Source: Euryarchaeota archaeon UBA24 (GTDB lineage: Archaea > Halobacteriota > Halobacteria > Halobacteriales > Hikarchaeaceae). Taken from it: a stretch of DNA of 64,000 nucleotides. The stretch spans positions 62,993 to 126,992 of the forward strand of contig DASO01000014.1 in NCBI GenBank assembly GCA_002503845.1. The letters are read 5' to 3'. Shown piece by piece: positions 44,562-52,558 of the stretch (position 1 is its first letter; every line of letters begins with the position of its first letter). Both the position numbers and the translations under genes were made by a program. The notes under the pieces were generated by a model. The model worked only from the letters and a program-made list of their open reading frames with translations, was not told where the DNA came from and made no database searches.

Positions 44562-44691
44562 ATATTCTTCTGTGACGCTCGTGGACAAATCTGCTTTGGT
44601 TCGAGGACTAGCAACTTCAGATGCTATAAGTAGATGGTGAAAGTAGAAATAGATAATATAGTTCGGTGGAGAAGATAGGTAGATAACGGAT

Positions 44692-45192
44692 ATGGTAGGG
44701 AAGAAATCAGGTTTGATTGGGACATACAAATATGCGGCTAAGAAAAGCCGTTCTTTAGTGTTTAAATCGTATGTTTTTATCAGTTCAGTGGTAGGAATAT
44801 TTGTTGTTTTTTTGACAACACTTGCAGGGATTACCTGGACTGCAAATCCAGTGGGGACAGGTCCATTTAGAGAGCAAATTCTTCTAGGTGCCATACTGTT
44901 AGGGATAGTGATCCCCCTAGTTGCCCCGGTTTTTATTGTTTCAAGGCGCCAGCAAAAGGATAGGAGCACAGTGAGAAATGAGGGTTTCATGGCAGGAGCA
45001 GGATATGGATACATAGTTTCACTTTTTATTGGATTGGGCATAATTGACCCAAATGATCATACACTAAATTGGCCACTGGAAAGTGTAGGATGGTGGATTG
45101 ATTCACTTCCTGAATCGTATGGAGTAGGAGTGATAGTTTTATCAATGGGAATGATAGTGATAATCGAAAGAAAAACTAGAAAATTAAATTAA
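44692..45192 (+). CDS. four-helix membrane protein, unknown
   Basis: A 166-residue protein with probable membrane helices near 25-50, 62-82, 100-118 and 143-160. A basic N-terminus, a basic loop (SRRQQKDRSTVRNE) and a basic C-tail (IERKTRKLN) suggest these face the cytoplasm. I do not recognise the family and see no catalytic motif. It is divergent from pgi (130-base gap), and its last nine bases overlap the convergent truA. Confidence 0.62.
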   Translation: MVGKKSGLIGTYKYAAKKSRSLVFKSYVFISSVVGIFVVFLTTLAGITWTANPVGTGPFREQILLGAILLGIVIPLVAPVFIVSRRQQKDRSTVRNEGFMAGAGYGYIVSLFIGLGIIDPNDHTLNWPLESVGWWIDSLPESYGVGVIVLSMGMIVIIERKTRKLN

Positions 45193-45978
45193 AAATTGAG
45201 GGATGTGTTGGAAGATATGAGAGAGTGTCAAGTGTTTTTTAGATAATGTTTCAAATATGTCGCGAGCACTATCGATAGCTTTTGGATCACATTGGAATTT
45301 GAAGGGGTAACCAACGTCATAAAGGATTAGAGGGTACGCAGGTGCGGGTGGGACTCCTTCGGGACCCGTCAGAGGGTGGGGAGAAAAAATACGATCTATT
45401 TTTTCTATGGGTGATTTTTTTGAAGAAATTTCCACAATTAAAGAGATTATTCTTCGCACTAATTCGCGGGAGAATCCACTAGATTCTATAGAGATGACAA
45501 AATGGTCTTCAAAAGGGGTAGCACTTATCGTTATATTGCGTTTTGTACGTTGTTTATCAGGGGTTAAATTATGAAAATCGTGCAGCCCAGATAGTAGTTG
45601 GATGCTAGAGTTCAAAAGTTCATAATCTAAATTGGATGCGTGAAGATAATAGATATATGTACGGTTTAAAGCATCCAAAGTGGCATTAAAATTTTCTGGA
45701 ACGGTGGTAGAAGCCCATACTCTAATAGAGCTTGGAAGTTTTGAGTTTATAGCGGATGGAGTACACCAAATGGGGGCTTCGAATGAAACCGTTTGTGCAA
45801 TAGCAGAAACTCCAGAATCGGTCCTCCCCGCGGCTGAATAATCAACGGGCACGTCGCTGCAAAGGCCCAAGTTGATCAAAGATTTAAATAAAGATGATTC
45901 AATAGTAGGTAGATGGGATTGCCTCTGGAAACCATGAAAATTTCTCCCATCATAAGCTAACCGAAATGCTTGTTTCAT
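45184..45978 (-). CDS. truA: tRNA pseudouridine synthase A
   Basis: Makes pseudouridine at tRNA positions 38-40. The catalytic Asp is D54 in SAAGRTDSGVSA. The N-terminal LAYDGRNFHGFQRQ and GFSRELVRRIISLIVE (about 166-181) are family motifs. The product is 264 residues. It lies 12 bases downstream of hisS on the same strand, so both tRNA genes are probably co-transcribed. Confidence 0.95.
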   Translation of the reverse strand: MKQAFRLAYDGRNFHGFQRQSHLPTIESSLFKSLINLGLCSDVPVDYSAAGRTDSGVSAIAQTVSFEAPIWCTPSAINSKLPSSIRVWASTTVPENFNATLDALNRTYIYYLHASNLDYELLNSSIQLLSGLHDFHNLTPDKQRTKRNITISATPFEDHFVISIESSGFSRELVRRIISLIVEISSKKSPIEKIDRIFSPHPLTGPEGVPPAPAYPLILYDVGYPFKFQCDPKAIDSARDIFETLSKKHLTLSHIFQHIPQFLI

Positions 45979-45990
45979 GATGTTAAATGT

Positions 45991-47301
45991 CTAAGATGTT
46001 TTGGGTGCAAAATCGTCATATGTAGGGCTATGGTAATCCCCAGGGAAATCGTCTATAGAAACTTGGAGCTCTTCTCCAGTGGACATTTTTTTGATAGTTA
46101 TTTTGTTTTCCTTTAAGTCGCGTTCTCCAACAATGATTACAGTCTCTGCGTTGATTGAATTTGAATAATTTAGCTGTGACGTGAATTTCTTCCCAGAAAC
46201 ATCGGTTTCCACTATGTTACCGCGGTCTCGAAGGGCATGGGCTAGTTTGATTGTAGATTCACGTGTGTCACCTACTTGAATTACATAGTAATCTGTTTTG
46301 AGTTTTTTATTTGGCCAAGTCCCAGTTCTCATAAGTAATTTTTCTAAAGTGGCATCTCCGAAAGCGAACCCTACAGCAGGGATTGAAGGTCCTCCAAAAT
46401 CACTAATTAGATTATCATACCGCCCACCACCAAAGATGGATCTGTGGACTTCTCCCGAGGCATCGAAACATTCGAAAATGGATCCCGTATAGTAATCAAG
46501 TCCGCGCGCGGTTTTAAGAGAAATAGAACAGTATTTTTCGGCTATTGTTTGAGACACTATATCAAATATTTCCTCTAAGTTTTTAATTGCAGATTGCATA
46601 GTTTCGTCGTGTGAAAATTCTGCTATTTCAGATAGATCTGTGAGAGAAAGAATATCAGTTAAATCATCGATGGAATCGGATGGGAAATTGGCTTCGGATA
46701 ACAATGTTGCATATAGTTGAGAATCAATTTTATCTTTTTTGTCTATTGCCCGTATGGCAGCGGTCAAATCGACATCGGGAGAGAAAGATTCCAGTAGACC
46801 AGACAAAAGACTTCGATGAGATACTAGAAAAATAAAGTCATCGTCGCCCAATCCTAGATTTGATAGTATGTGTGCAGCGCAAACGATGATTTCGGCATCA
46901 GAACTAGGGGAAGAAGATCCGAAAATATCAACATTTGTTTGGTAAAACTCCCGGAAACGGCCTTGCTGGACTTGTTCATATCGCCAGAAAGGTCTTGTTG
47001 AAAACCATTTTATGGGTTTTGGGAGAGATTTGCCACGTAAAGCCACCATCCTAGCAACAGTGGGTGTAAGTTCAGGAGTTAGAGTGATATCTCGGCCCCC
47101 TTGGTCTTGGAAAGAATACAAATGATCTACAATTTCGCCGCCGCTTTTATCAATGTATAACTGGGTTCTTTCAAGGGAAGGTGTTCCTATCTCTCGGAAC
47201 CCGTAGCTAGATATTGTCTTTTCAATTGAAGTGAAGACAGCTTTTCGGTTGACCATCTCTTCGGGATAGAACTCTCGAAAGCCTTTGAGACGGTCGTGCA
47301 T
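45991..47301 (-). CDS. hisS: histidyl-tRNA synthetase
   Basis: Class II aminoacyl-tRNA synthetase charging tRNA-His. Motif 2 is FWRYEQVQQGRFREFYQ (105-121). The histidine-specific loop RGLDYYTGSIFE spans 266-277, and motif 3 is VGFAFGDATLEKLL. A C-terminal anticodon-binding domain occupies about 335-420, followed by a short tail rich in Pro, Tyr and Asp. It is 436 residues. The haloarchaeal order hisS-PDCD5-eS19 is kept. Confidence 0.96.
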   Translation of the reverse strand: MHDRLKGFREFYPEEMVNRKAVFTSIEKTISSYGFREIGTPSLERTQLYIDKSGGEIVDHLYSFQDQGGRDITLTPELTPTVARMVALRGKSLPKPIKWFSTRPFWRYEQVQQGRFREFYQTNVDIFGSSSPSSDAEIIVCAAHILSNLGLGDDDFIFLVSHRSLLSGLLESFSPDVDLTAAIRAIDKKDKIDSQLYATLLSEANFPSDSIDDLTDILSLTDLSEIAEFSHDETMQSAIKNLEEIFDIVSQTIAEKYCSISLKTARGLDYYTGSIFECFDASGEVHRSIFGGGRYDNLISDFGGPSIPAVGFAFGDATLEKLLMRTGTWPNKKLKTDYYVIQVGDTRESTIKLAHALRDRGNIVETDVSGKKFTSQLNYSNSINAETVIIVGERDLKENKITIKKMSTGEELQVSIDDFPGDYHSPTYDDFAPKTS

Positions 47302-47366
47302 ACACGTAGGTATTTCCTGGATGCGCTTGAATTCTTCCGTTTACAATATGTGAGAATTAGATAGTA

Positions 47367-47714
47367 TCAGCGGCGTTTTATGTCAAAGCTTTTTCTGGAA
47401 GAGGGGGAAAGTTTCTGAAGTAAATCCTTCATCTGTGACTCACTTATTTTATCACCGAGTCTCCCACTCTGTGCCAAAGCAATTATTTGTTGTTCGACTT
47501 GAGATGCGAATTCGGGTTTGCTCATTCTGACCGAGTTTAATCGTGTTCGGGCACCGTCCGTCAAAAATTGTCGCAAGATGGCCTGTTTTTGCATTTCTGC
47601 TTGTTGTAATGCCTGTTCTTGGGCCACGTCTTGTGCTGCTACTTGTTGGCGTGCTTGGATTTCTGCCATGCGTTGTTGACGGATAGCATCGAGATCGCCA
47701 TCATTTCCGCTCAT
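47367..47714 (-). CDS. PDCD5-family DNA-binding protein
   Basis: A 115-residue helical protein with the PDCD5 fold. A Gln-rich N-terminal helix (10-45) precedes the conserved core [30 protein letters not shown], and a basic tail [11 protein letters not shown] closes it. Archaeal members bind DNA and are often encoded next to ribosomal protein eS19, as here (80 bases downstream of it). The exact role is unknown. Confidence 0.93.
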   Translation of the reverse strand: MSGNDGDLDAIRQQRMAEIQARQQVAAQDVAQEQALQQAEMQKQAILRQFLTDGARTRLNSVRMSKPEFASQVEQQIIALAQSGRLGDKISESQMKDLLQKLSPSSRKSFDIKRR

Positions 47715-47794
47715 ATAGAGAGAACTTCAGCGCCGTGTAGCAAAACGATTGCGGAGGTGAATTTGACAAAGAAGAATGGAGTGAAGGATAGACT

Positions 47795-48253
47795 TCAGAT
47801 ATATCGATTTAAGTCGTCCCGTTTGAGTGTTTTAAGCACTTCTCCGGCAGTCTTGTCTAGGAGGCTTTGACCTTGTGGGCTTACAACTCTGCCTATAGAA
47901 TTGGGAGGCTTTTCGAGTAGACCTGCAGTTTCTAGTTGTTGTAATATTGTTCGAATGATCTTTCCACTCCCACTGACGTGGTGGACGGGGCCTACGCGGT
48001 ATCGATTCGATCCTGCTTTTCCACCGCCATAAATGCTTGATAGTCTTTCGACACCAATAGGACCTTCAATAGCTACAATTCGGAGGATGCTAGCTGCCCT
48101 TACAAACCAGAAATTATCTTGCTCAGGGGGAAGTTCTCTATCGGGTCCAGATTTGGCGAATTCAGACCACTCAGGGGGTTCTATTTGCTTTGAAAGTGTC
48201 TCTGCGAGTGTGCTTAGGAATGCATCTACAGGGACATCATAGAGAGTTACCAT
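47795..48253 (-). CDS. rps19e: 30S ribosomal protein eS19
   Basis: Small-subunit ribosomal protein of 152 residues, all helical. Family motifs are LYDVPVDAFLSTLAE, the FWFVRAASILRIVA segment (about 49-62), YGGGKAGSNRYRVGPVHHVSGSG and ILQQLETAGLLEK. The start is ATG 48253. It is divergent from thiL with 83 bases between. Confidence 0.96.
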   Translation of the reverse strand: MVTLYDVPVDAFLSTLAETLSKQIEPPEWSEFAKSGPDRELPPEQDNFWFVRAASILRIVAIEGPIGVERLSSIYGGGKAGSNRYRVGPVHHVSGSGKIIRTILQQLETAGLLEKPPNSIGRVVSPQGQSLLDKTAGEVLKTLKRDDLNRYI

Positions 48254-48336
48254 TGGTGTAGAAGTTTTCTTCCTCGGTTTTTAAGTCCGTCGAAGTACTG
48301 CTCACATATTGAGGGAAGGCCAAGGGGTAAGATTTG

Positions 48337-49209
48337 ATGGATGAACAAGACGCTCTTAAATTTATACACGGAAAGGTTCCAAGAAGTGGTGATGATGCCG
48401 CGTTTATACAAAATTTATTGATTACTACAGATATGCTACACAAAAAATCGGATTTTCCACAGGGGACAACGCATTATACTGCAGGTTGGAGGTCAGTGGG
48501 TGCATCTCTTTCAGATATAGCGGCTATGGGCGGAGATCCAATAGCAGTAGTTGCGGCGTATTCGTCTCCTGAATTTAGAAAGGAAGAGATAGATGAATTC
48601 ATTCGAGGGGCAAATGAAGTTTGTCAGATAGTTGGTGCAGAGTATGTAGGAGGGGATTTAGATAATTCAAACGAATTCAGCGTGGTTACTACGGCGATTG
48701 GGGAGTCAGTGAAGCCAGTATTCAGGAGGGGTGCAGAATTGGGAGATGTAGTTTGTGTTACAGGAGATTTGGGTAGAAGTGCTGCGGCGAAAAGACTGTT
48801 CGAAAGAAATGAAAATGAAAAGGCAAACGAGATGTTTAGATTCAAACCTAGAATTGAAGAGGGTTTGATAATAGCCCAATACTCGACGTCTATGATGGAT
48901 TCAAGTGATGGTCTTGTTCGGTCGTTGTACGAAATTGGGAAAGCGAGTATGTGCGGATTTGAAATCGATTCTAATACGATTCCAATAAATGAAATGCTTA
49001 AAGAAATAGTGGAGGATGGCGAGGTTGCACTCAGAGTTGCAATGACTTATGGAGAGGATTTTGAACTTGTATTTACGGCACCACGTGAGAAAATTAAGGA
49101 GATTGAAGAGGACATAGAAATTAGTATAACTGTCATAGGAGAGGTGGTTGAAAAGGATATAAAAATGGATGGGGAATTGATCGAAAATCGAGGGTACACC
49201 CATGGGTGA
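48337..49209 (+). CDS. thiL: thiamine-monophosphate kinase
   Basis: Phosphorylates thiamine monophosphate to the active cofactor thiamine diphosphate. The 290 residues belong to the PurM-like ATPase fold. The metal/ATP loop SGDDAA (17-22) and DMLHKKSDFP lie near the N-terminus. VGASLSDIAAMGGDP, GDLGRSAAA and MMDSSDGL (near 189-196) are family motifs, and YGEDFELVF lies near the end. I use ATG 48337 rather than the adjacent TTG. Its end is 16 bases from the convergent site-2 protease. Confidence 0.94.
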   Translation: MDEQDALKFIHGKVPRSGDDAAFIQNLLITTDMLHKKSDFPQGTTHYTAGWRSVGASLSDIAAMGGDPIAVVAAYSSPEFRKEEIDEFIRGANEVCQIVGAEYVGGDLDNSNEFSVVTTAIGESVKPVFRRGAELGDVVCVTGDLGRSAAAKRLFERNENEKANEMFRFKPRIEEGLIIAQYSTSMMDSSDGLVRSLYEIGKASMCGFEIDSNTIPINEMLKEIVEDGEVALRVAMTYGEDFELVFTAPREKIKEIEEDIEISITVIGEVVEKDIKMDGELIENRGYTHG

Positions 49210-49225
49210 GAGTGAAAGAGAAGAA

Positions 49226-50404
49226 TTATCCCAAGATTTGTAAAGGGATTGGGGTGAAACAGAGGAATCCAATTAAGAATATGGAAATCCCCAAAGCCTT
49301 TCTTTTCAGATCCAGGGGTTCGTCTTTTATTGGGCGGGCGTACCCAGATTGGGCTAGAAAGAGAGTAAGAATTCCCCAGAATAGCCACATGGAAACCGCA
49401 CTACTGACATTAGCTGTGAAAAACTTTTCTCCAAAATAATATAGAAATGCAGCTAGCCCGAATAGAAATCCGGGGATAAGAGCAGAAACCGTGGCAGCCC
49501 GTTGGCCCAATAATCCACGGAGTATGTGCCCCCCGTCTAGTTGGCCTACAGGGAGTAAATTGAGGAAAGTAACAAACATGCCAACCCAACCTCCAAAAAC
49601 TACCGGATTGAAAGCCATAGTGGGGTCGGAATAACCGATTTTTGTTGTCCCCATAAGAACCTCAAATATATTTTCAGTTCCGGGAGATCCAACCAGTATG
49701 GCAATTAATTTAAACAAGATGGGATATCCAAATTCGACCGTGAATACACCAGGAGTAGAAGAATCCACCCAAGTGGGCACAGAGATTGGATCGAGAGACA
49801 ATCCTATTGCGGTGATCGCAATGGTTGCCAAAAGACCGGCGATGGGTCCAGCAATTCCTATATCAAAGAGCGCAGTTCGGGTAGGAATGTGACCTCTTAT
49901 TCGAATGAGTGCGCCTAGCGTTCCAATAAAAGTGGGCATAGGTATGAAATATGGCAAGGTTGCATCTACATGATAGTATTTACTCACGGCGTAATGTCCT
50001 AATTCGTGGACCGCCAGGACTCCAATTACAGCTGCAGCAAATGGCCAGGCTTGAAGGAGTGATAGAGGATTAGATAGTGGATCGGGTATGTAGTACCACA
50101 TGGATCCTGCATAGAGAGTGGAAAGAATGGTTGCTATGAAAAGCAATAATTGTAACCATGGGAATTCGGGGGGGGCATTGTAGATTGGTTTGGCAACCAG
50201 GACATATTCGCCTAGTTGTTGAGTTAACTGTGGTTCGTAGCCATGCTCTCTAAAAAGTGGCCAGACAAATTCAATGATAGAATGAGGGTTTGATAGAGGT
50301 TCCCCATAATAGATTATAGAATCCCCTTCAAATTTTGTTTCATAGACACGGAAAACGGAAGAAAATAAATCGGATGAGGGCCCAGATGGAGGGGGATTAG
50401 GCAT
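49226..50404 (-). CDS. site-2 protease family membrane metalloprotease
   Basis: Intramembrane zinc protease of 392 residues. A soluble N-terminal domain (about 1-80) precedes a multi-helix core. Active-site HELGH is at 133-137, and the third ligand is D290 in NLLPVGQLDGGH. The fold and N-terminal domain resemble archaeal/cyanobacterial S2P (EGY1-like) proteins. Substrate is unknown; relatives release membrane-tethered regulators. I start at ATG 50404 rather than the TTG one codon before. It lies 67 bases downstream of the small DNA-binding-like gene. Confidence 0.93.
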   Translation of the reverse strand: MPNPPPSGPSSDLFSSVFRVYETKFEGDSIIYYGEPLSNPHSIIEFVWPLFREHGYEPQLTQQLGEYVLVAKPIYNAPPEFPWLQLLLFIATILSTLYAGSMWYYIPDPLSNPLSLLQAWPFAAAVIGVLAVHELGHYAVSKYYHVDATLPYFIPMPTFIGTLGALIRIRGHIPTRTALFDIGIAGPIAGLLATIAITAIGLSLDPISVPTWVDSSTPGVFTVEFGYPILFKLIAILVGSPGTENIFEVLMGTTKIGYSDPTMAFNPVVFGGWVGMFVTFLNLLPVGQLDGGHILRGLLGQRAATVSALIPGFLFGLAAFLYYFGEKFFTANVSSAVSMWLFWGILTLFLAQSGYARPIKDEPLDLKRKALGISIFLIGFLCFTPIPLQILG

Positions 50405-50471
50405 CAAATACTGGATTGGGTATAGAGGGAGATAAGGGTTCTAATATAGAAAAATGAGTGGAGAAAAGAAA

Positions 50472-50720
50472 TTAAACTGAAGCAGGTATTACGCGCCAGG
50501 TTGTGGCACTGGTATAGGCCCACTTTTCAAGTTGAAAATCGGTGGTAGAATCAATTCGGATTTTGGCCAATATTGCACCGATTTCTTTTGGTGAGAGGCC
50601 CACATCGGCAGCGATGAATTTACTCTTAAAGTAGAGGTTTCCACTCTCGGCTCTATCACGGAGATAATCCTTGAGTAGCTCTGTTTTGGCTTCGGTTGAT
50701 AGGGAGGAATCTCGTTCCAT
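50472..50720 (-). CDS. small winged-helix-like protein (resembles haloarchaeal DUF7123)
   Basis: An 82-residue soluble protein. The core AKTELLKDYLRDRAESGN, then YFKSKFIAADVGLSPKEIGA and LEKWAYTSATTWRV, looks like a compact winged-helix domain. It is reminiscent of a haloarchaeal family I know as DUF7123; that match is from memory. A DNA-binding role is inferred, not shown. A strong TATA element lies 25-33 bases upstream, fitting a leaderless mRNA. Beyond it is an unusually repeat-rich 234-base region that this protein might bind. Confidence 0.72.
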   Translation of the reverse strand: MERDSSLSTEAKTELLKDYLRDRAESGNLYFKSKFIAADVGLSPKEIGAILAKIRIDSTTDFQLEKWAYTSATTWRVIPASV

Positions 50721-50744
50721 TGGGTAAGGAAAGGAGAGCAGTTC

Positions 50745-50753
50745 ATATATATA
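50745..50753 (-). promoter_or_regulatory. TATA box of the small winged-helix-like gene
   Basis: TATATATAT-type run centred about 29 bases upstream of the ATG at 50720 on the minus strand, the spacing expected for a leaderless archaeal transcript. Confidence 0.55.
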
Positions 50754-50781
50754 CTAATGATCTCCCATTCTTTTTTCGGTG

Positions 50782-50794
50782 GTTTTCAGAAAAC
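50782..50794. promoter_or_regulatory. perfect palindrome, possible operator
   Basis: GTTTTCAGAAAAC is a perfect 6+1+6 inverted repeat lying about 62-74 bases before the small gene's start. It is flanked by GGTG and ACC, which extend the symmetry with one unpaired base. Position just upstream of a TATA box suits an operator. Confidence 0.4.
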
Positions 50795-50811
50795 ACCTAC
50801 TTTTTTGTTGT

Positions 50812-50876
50812 TTTCATAAAGACACTATAATTAATTAGACCTTTCATAAAGCTATTAGATAGATTATTTCATATAA
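50812..50876. repeat. iterated TTTCATAAAG elements in an AT-rich region
   Basis: TTTCATAAAG occurs exactly at 50812-50821 and 50842-50851, with a related TTTCATATAA at 50867-50876 (spacing 30 and 25 bases). Between them is a perfect AT palindrome TAATTAATTA (50828-50837). Regularly spaced copies suggest a protein-binding array, or an unwinding element; no replication initiator gene is in the window. Confidence 0.45.
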
Positions 50877-50890
50877 TTTAATAGCGTTTT

Positions 50891-50915
50891 AAATGTCTGA
50901 CAAAGCAAGACATTT
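50891..50915. repeat. 8-bp inverted repeat with 9-base loop
   Basis: AAATGTCT (50891-50898) and AGACATTT (50908-50915) are perfect complements around GACAAAGCA. It lies 40 bases beyond the moaE stop. No T-run follows on either strand, so it is not a classic terminator; an RNA hairpin at the moaE 3' end or a DNA-binding site are both possible. Confidence 0.45.
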
Positions 50916-50954
50916 GGCGTATAAAAAAGGGATATTTTGGGGGAAAATGGGGTA

Positions 50955-51746
50955 TTATGGGCGATCGTGGACCCAAAATGAGCCATCGATTTTTATTTCT
51001 TTTTTGAAAATGGGAACTTCATTTTTTAGACGATTGATGCCATCTTGAACTGTTTTGAAGGCTTCATCTCTATGAGCACCCAGAACAACGACAAAGACCA
51101 CATTTTCTCCGGATTCGATGTGACCAACTTTATGATGCATAAGAACTTCGAAAATCCCGTCGCGTTGGCAAAGGTCGGAACATATTTGTTGTAGTCTAGA
51201 TTCAGCTACCCCAGCATATTTTTCAAATTCTAGCCGAGTTGTAGGGGAATCAGAAGGATGATCCAATTCGCGGACTCTTCCGGTGAATGTGGCTATTGCT
51301 CCGGCTTGGTTTGCGTTTGGGGATTTAACAACTTTGGCGATGAGAGAATCTAGAGTCTCAAATGGTTCTGTTGTTTGCAAGTTACGAAGGAGTTGATTGG
51401 TATCGAGATTTTCAGTAGAGTCTAGTTCCATTAGAGTGGTACCGTTGTGGGAATGCCCGTTCAAAACGATATAGGGGATATTGGCATTTTCGAATCCGCC
51501 AACAAGAGCATAATCATGTTCGGTTGCTAGAATATCAAAAAGAGTGGTGAGAGTCATATTAGATCCGAATGCGGACCAGTTTCCTTTCTCGTCTAATTGA
51601 TACGCGGAGAAATTTTGTTTCGTGACGTCGACAACTGGCAGAGGGGAGATTACTGCTAAAGATCCTTTGGAGGATAGAAAATCAGAAATTTCATCCATTA
51701 GGGCACCTGAATCAGGGGGAGATGCAGCGATTCCAAGAAGTCTCAT
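50955..51746 (-). CDS. moaE: molybdopterin synthase large subunit with degenerate MobB-like N-domain
   Basis: The C-terminal half (about 130-263) is MoaE, which transfers sulfur from thiocarboxylated MoaD/SAMP to precursor Z. Landmarks are GAIATFTGRVRELD, MHHKVGHIESGE, VLGAHRDEAF and FKKEIKIDGSFWV with the catalytic Lys pair. The N-terminal half resembles the MobB GTPase domain fused to MoaE in haloarchaea. Its P-loop region reads ASPPDSGALMD, lacking the GKT of Walker A, so GTP hydrolysis is unlikely. The likely sulfur donor, SAMP1, is at 5725-6000. It is divergent from pyrH (110 bases). Confidence 0.88.
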   Translation of the reverse strand: MRLLGIAASPPDSGALMDEISDFLSSKGSLAVISPLPVVDVTKQNFSAYQLDEKGNWSAFGSNMTLTTLFDILATEHDYALVGGFENANIPYIVLNGHSHNGTTLMELDSTENLDTNQLLRNLQTTEPFETLDSLIAKVVKSPNANQAGAIATFTGRVRELDHPSDSPTTRLEFEKYAGVAESRLQQICSDLCQRDGIFEVLMHHKVGHIESGENVVFVVVLGAHRDEAFKTVQDGINRLKNEVPIFKKEIKIDGSFWVHDRP

Positions 51747-51856
51747 GTATACATAAAGGGAAAGAAAAGGCTTGTATCCATCGACTATGGTATGGATATG
51801 ATTAGATACTTAGATAAGGGAAAGGATATATCTATTAAAGGCTTTCAAATTTGATA

Positions 51857-52546
51857 ATGAGGATAGTGATTTCGATCGGCGGGAGTGTTCTTGTGCCAGG
51901 ATTATCTAAAGATAGGATTGAAGAATACGCAGGAGTGGTGGACCAAATCATAGCAGAAGGGAATTCTGTGGGGATAGTTGTAGGGGGTGGAAGAATTGCA
52001 AGAGATTATATTGAGATTGCAAGAGAGTTTGGTTCTAACGAGAGTGAATTGGACCAAATGGGCATAGCGATTACAAGAGTTAATGCTCAATTATTAATGT
52101 TGGGGATAGATCATAAATTTGGACAGCTTCCTCCTCAAGATTATGAATCTGCTAAACAAATACTCCATCAAGAGGGGGTAGTAGTGATGGGAGGAGTTGC
52201 CCCGGGGCAAACTACCGATGCAGTTGGTGCAGCGCTAGCGGAGTATACTGATGCAGATTTGTTAATATATGCGACTAGTGTGGATGGAGTATACGATTCA
52301 GATCCAAAATTAAATCCAAAAGCAACTAGATATGATAAATTATCTCCAGGAGAATTGGTGGAAATAATTTCTAGTATGGAAATGATAGCAGGGAATCCAG
52401 CTCCGGTTGATTTACTAGCTTCAAAACTGATCGAGCGGTCGGGTATAAAAACAGTTGTAATTGATGGATCAGACCCCAAGAATGTAATAAATGCTGTTCT
52501 TCATGGTAAGTATAATGGTACTATTATTAATTCGGATATGAAATGA
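51857..52546 (+). CDS. pyrH: UMP kinase
   Basis: Phosphorylates UMP to UDP in pyrimidine synthesis; amino-acid-kinase fold. MRIVISIGGSVLVPG opens the protein with the glycine-rich ATP loop. VVGGGRIARDYI, GGVAPGQTTDAVGAALAEYTDADLLIYAT and VDGVYDSDPKLNP are the archaeal PyrH motifs. I use ATG 51857 (229 residues) rather than TTG 51851. It is 12 bases upstream of lysS, the haloarchaeal order. Confidence 0.95.
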   Translation: MRIVISIGGSVLVPGLSKDRIEEYAGVVDQIIAEGNSVGIVVGGGRIARDYIEIAREFGSNESELDQMGIAITRVNAQLLMLGIDHKFGQLPPQDYESAKQILHQEGVVVMGGVAPGQTTDAVGAALAEYTDADLLIYATSVDGVYDSDPKLNPKATRYDKLSPGELVEIISSMEMIAGNPAPVDLLASKLIERSGIKTVVIDGSDPKNVINAVLHGKYNGTIINSDMK

Positions 52547-52558
52547 TAGGGATATTCG

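Noticed and set aside
44562..45041. In-frame 160-codon N-terminal extension of pgi
   Set aside because: It has no similarity to Pgi, is antisense to the divergent membrane-protein gene at 44692, and precedes the conserved MRIDIGN start.
50891..50915. Intrinsic terminator of moaE
   Set aside because: The hairpin is not followed by a T-run on the minus strand, and archaeal termination depends on oligo-T rather than a stem.
50721..50954. Replication origin
   Set aside because: Repeats and AT-richness are suggestive, but there is no Orc1/Cdc6 gene, no recognised origin-recognition-box pattern, and gene composition shows no skew switch here.
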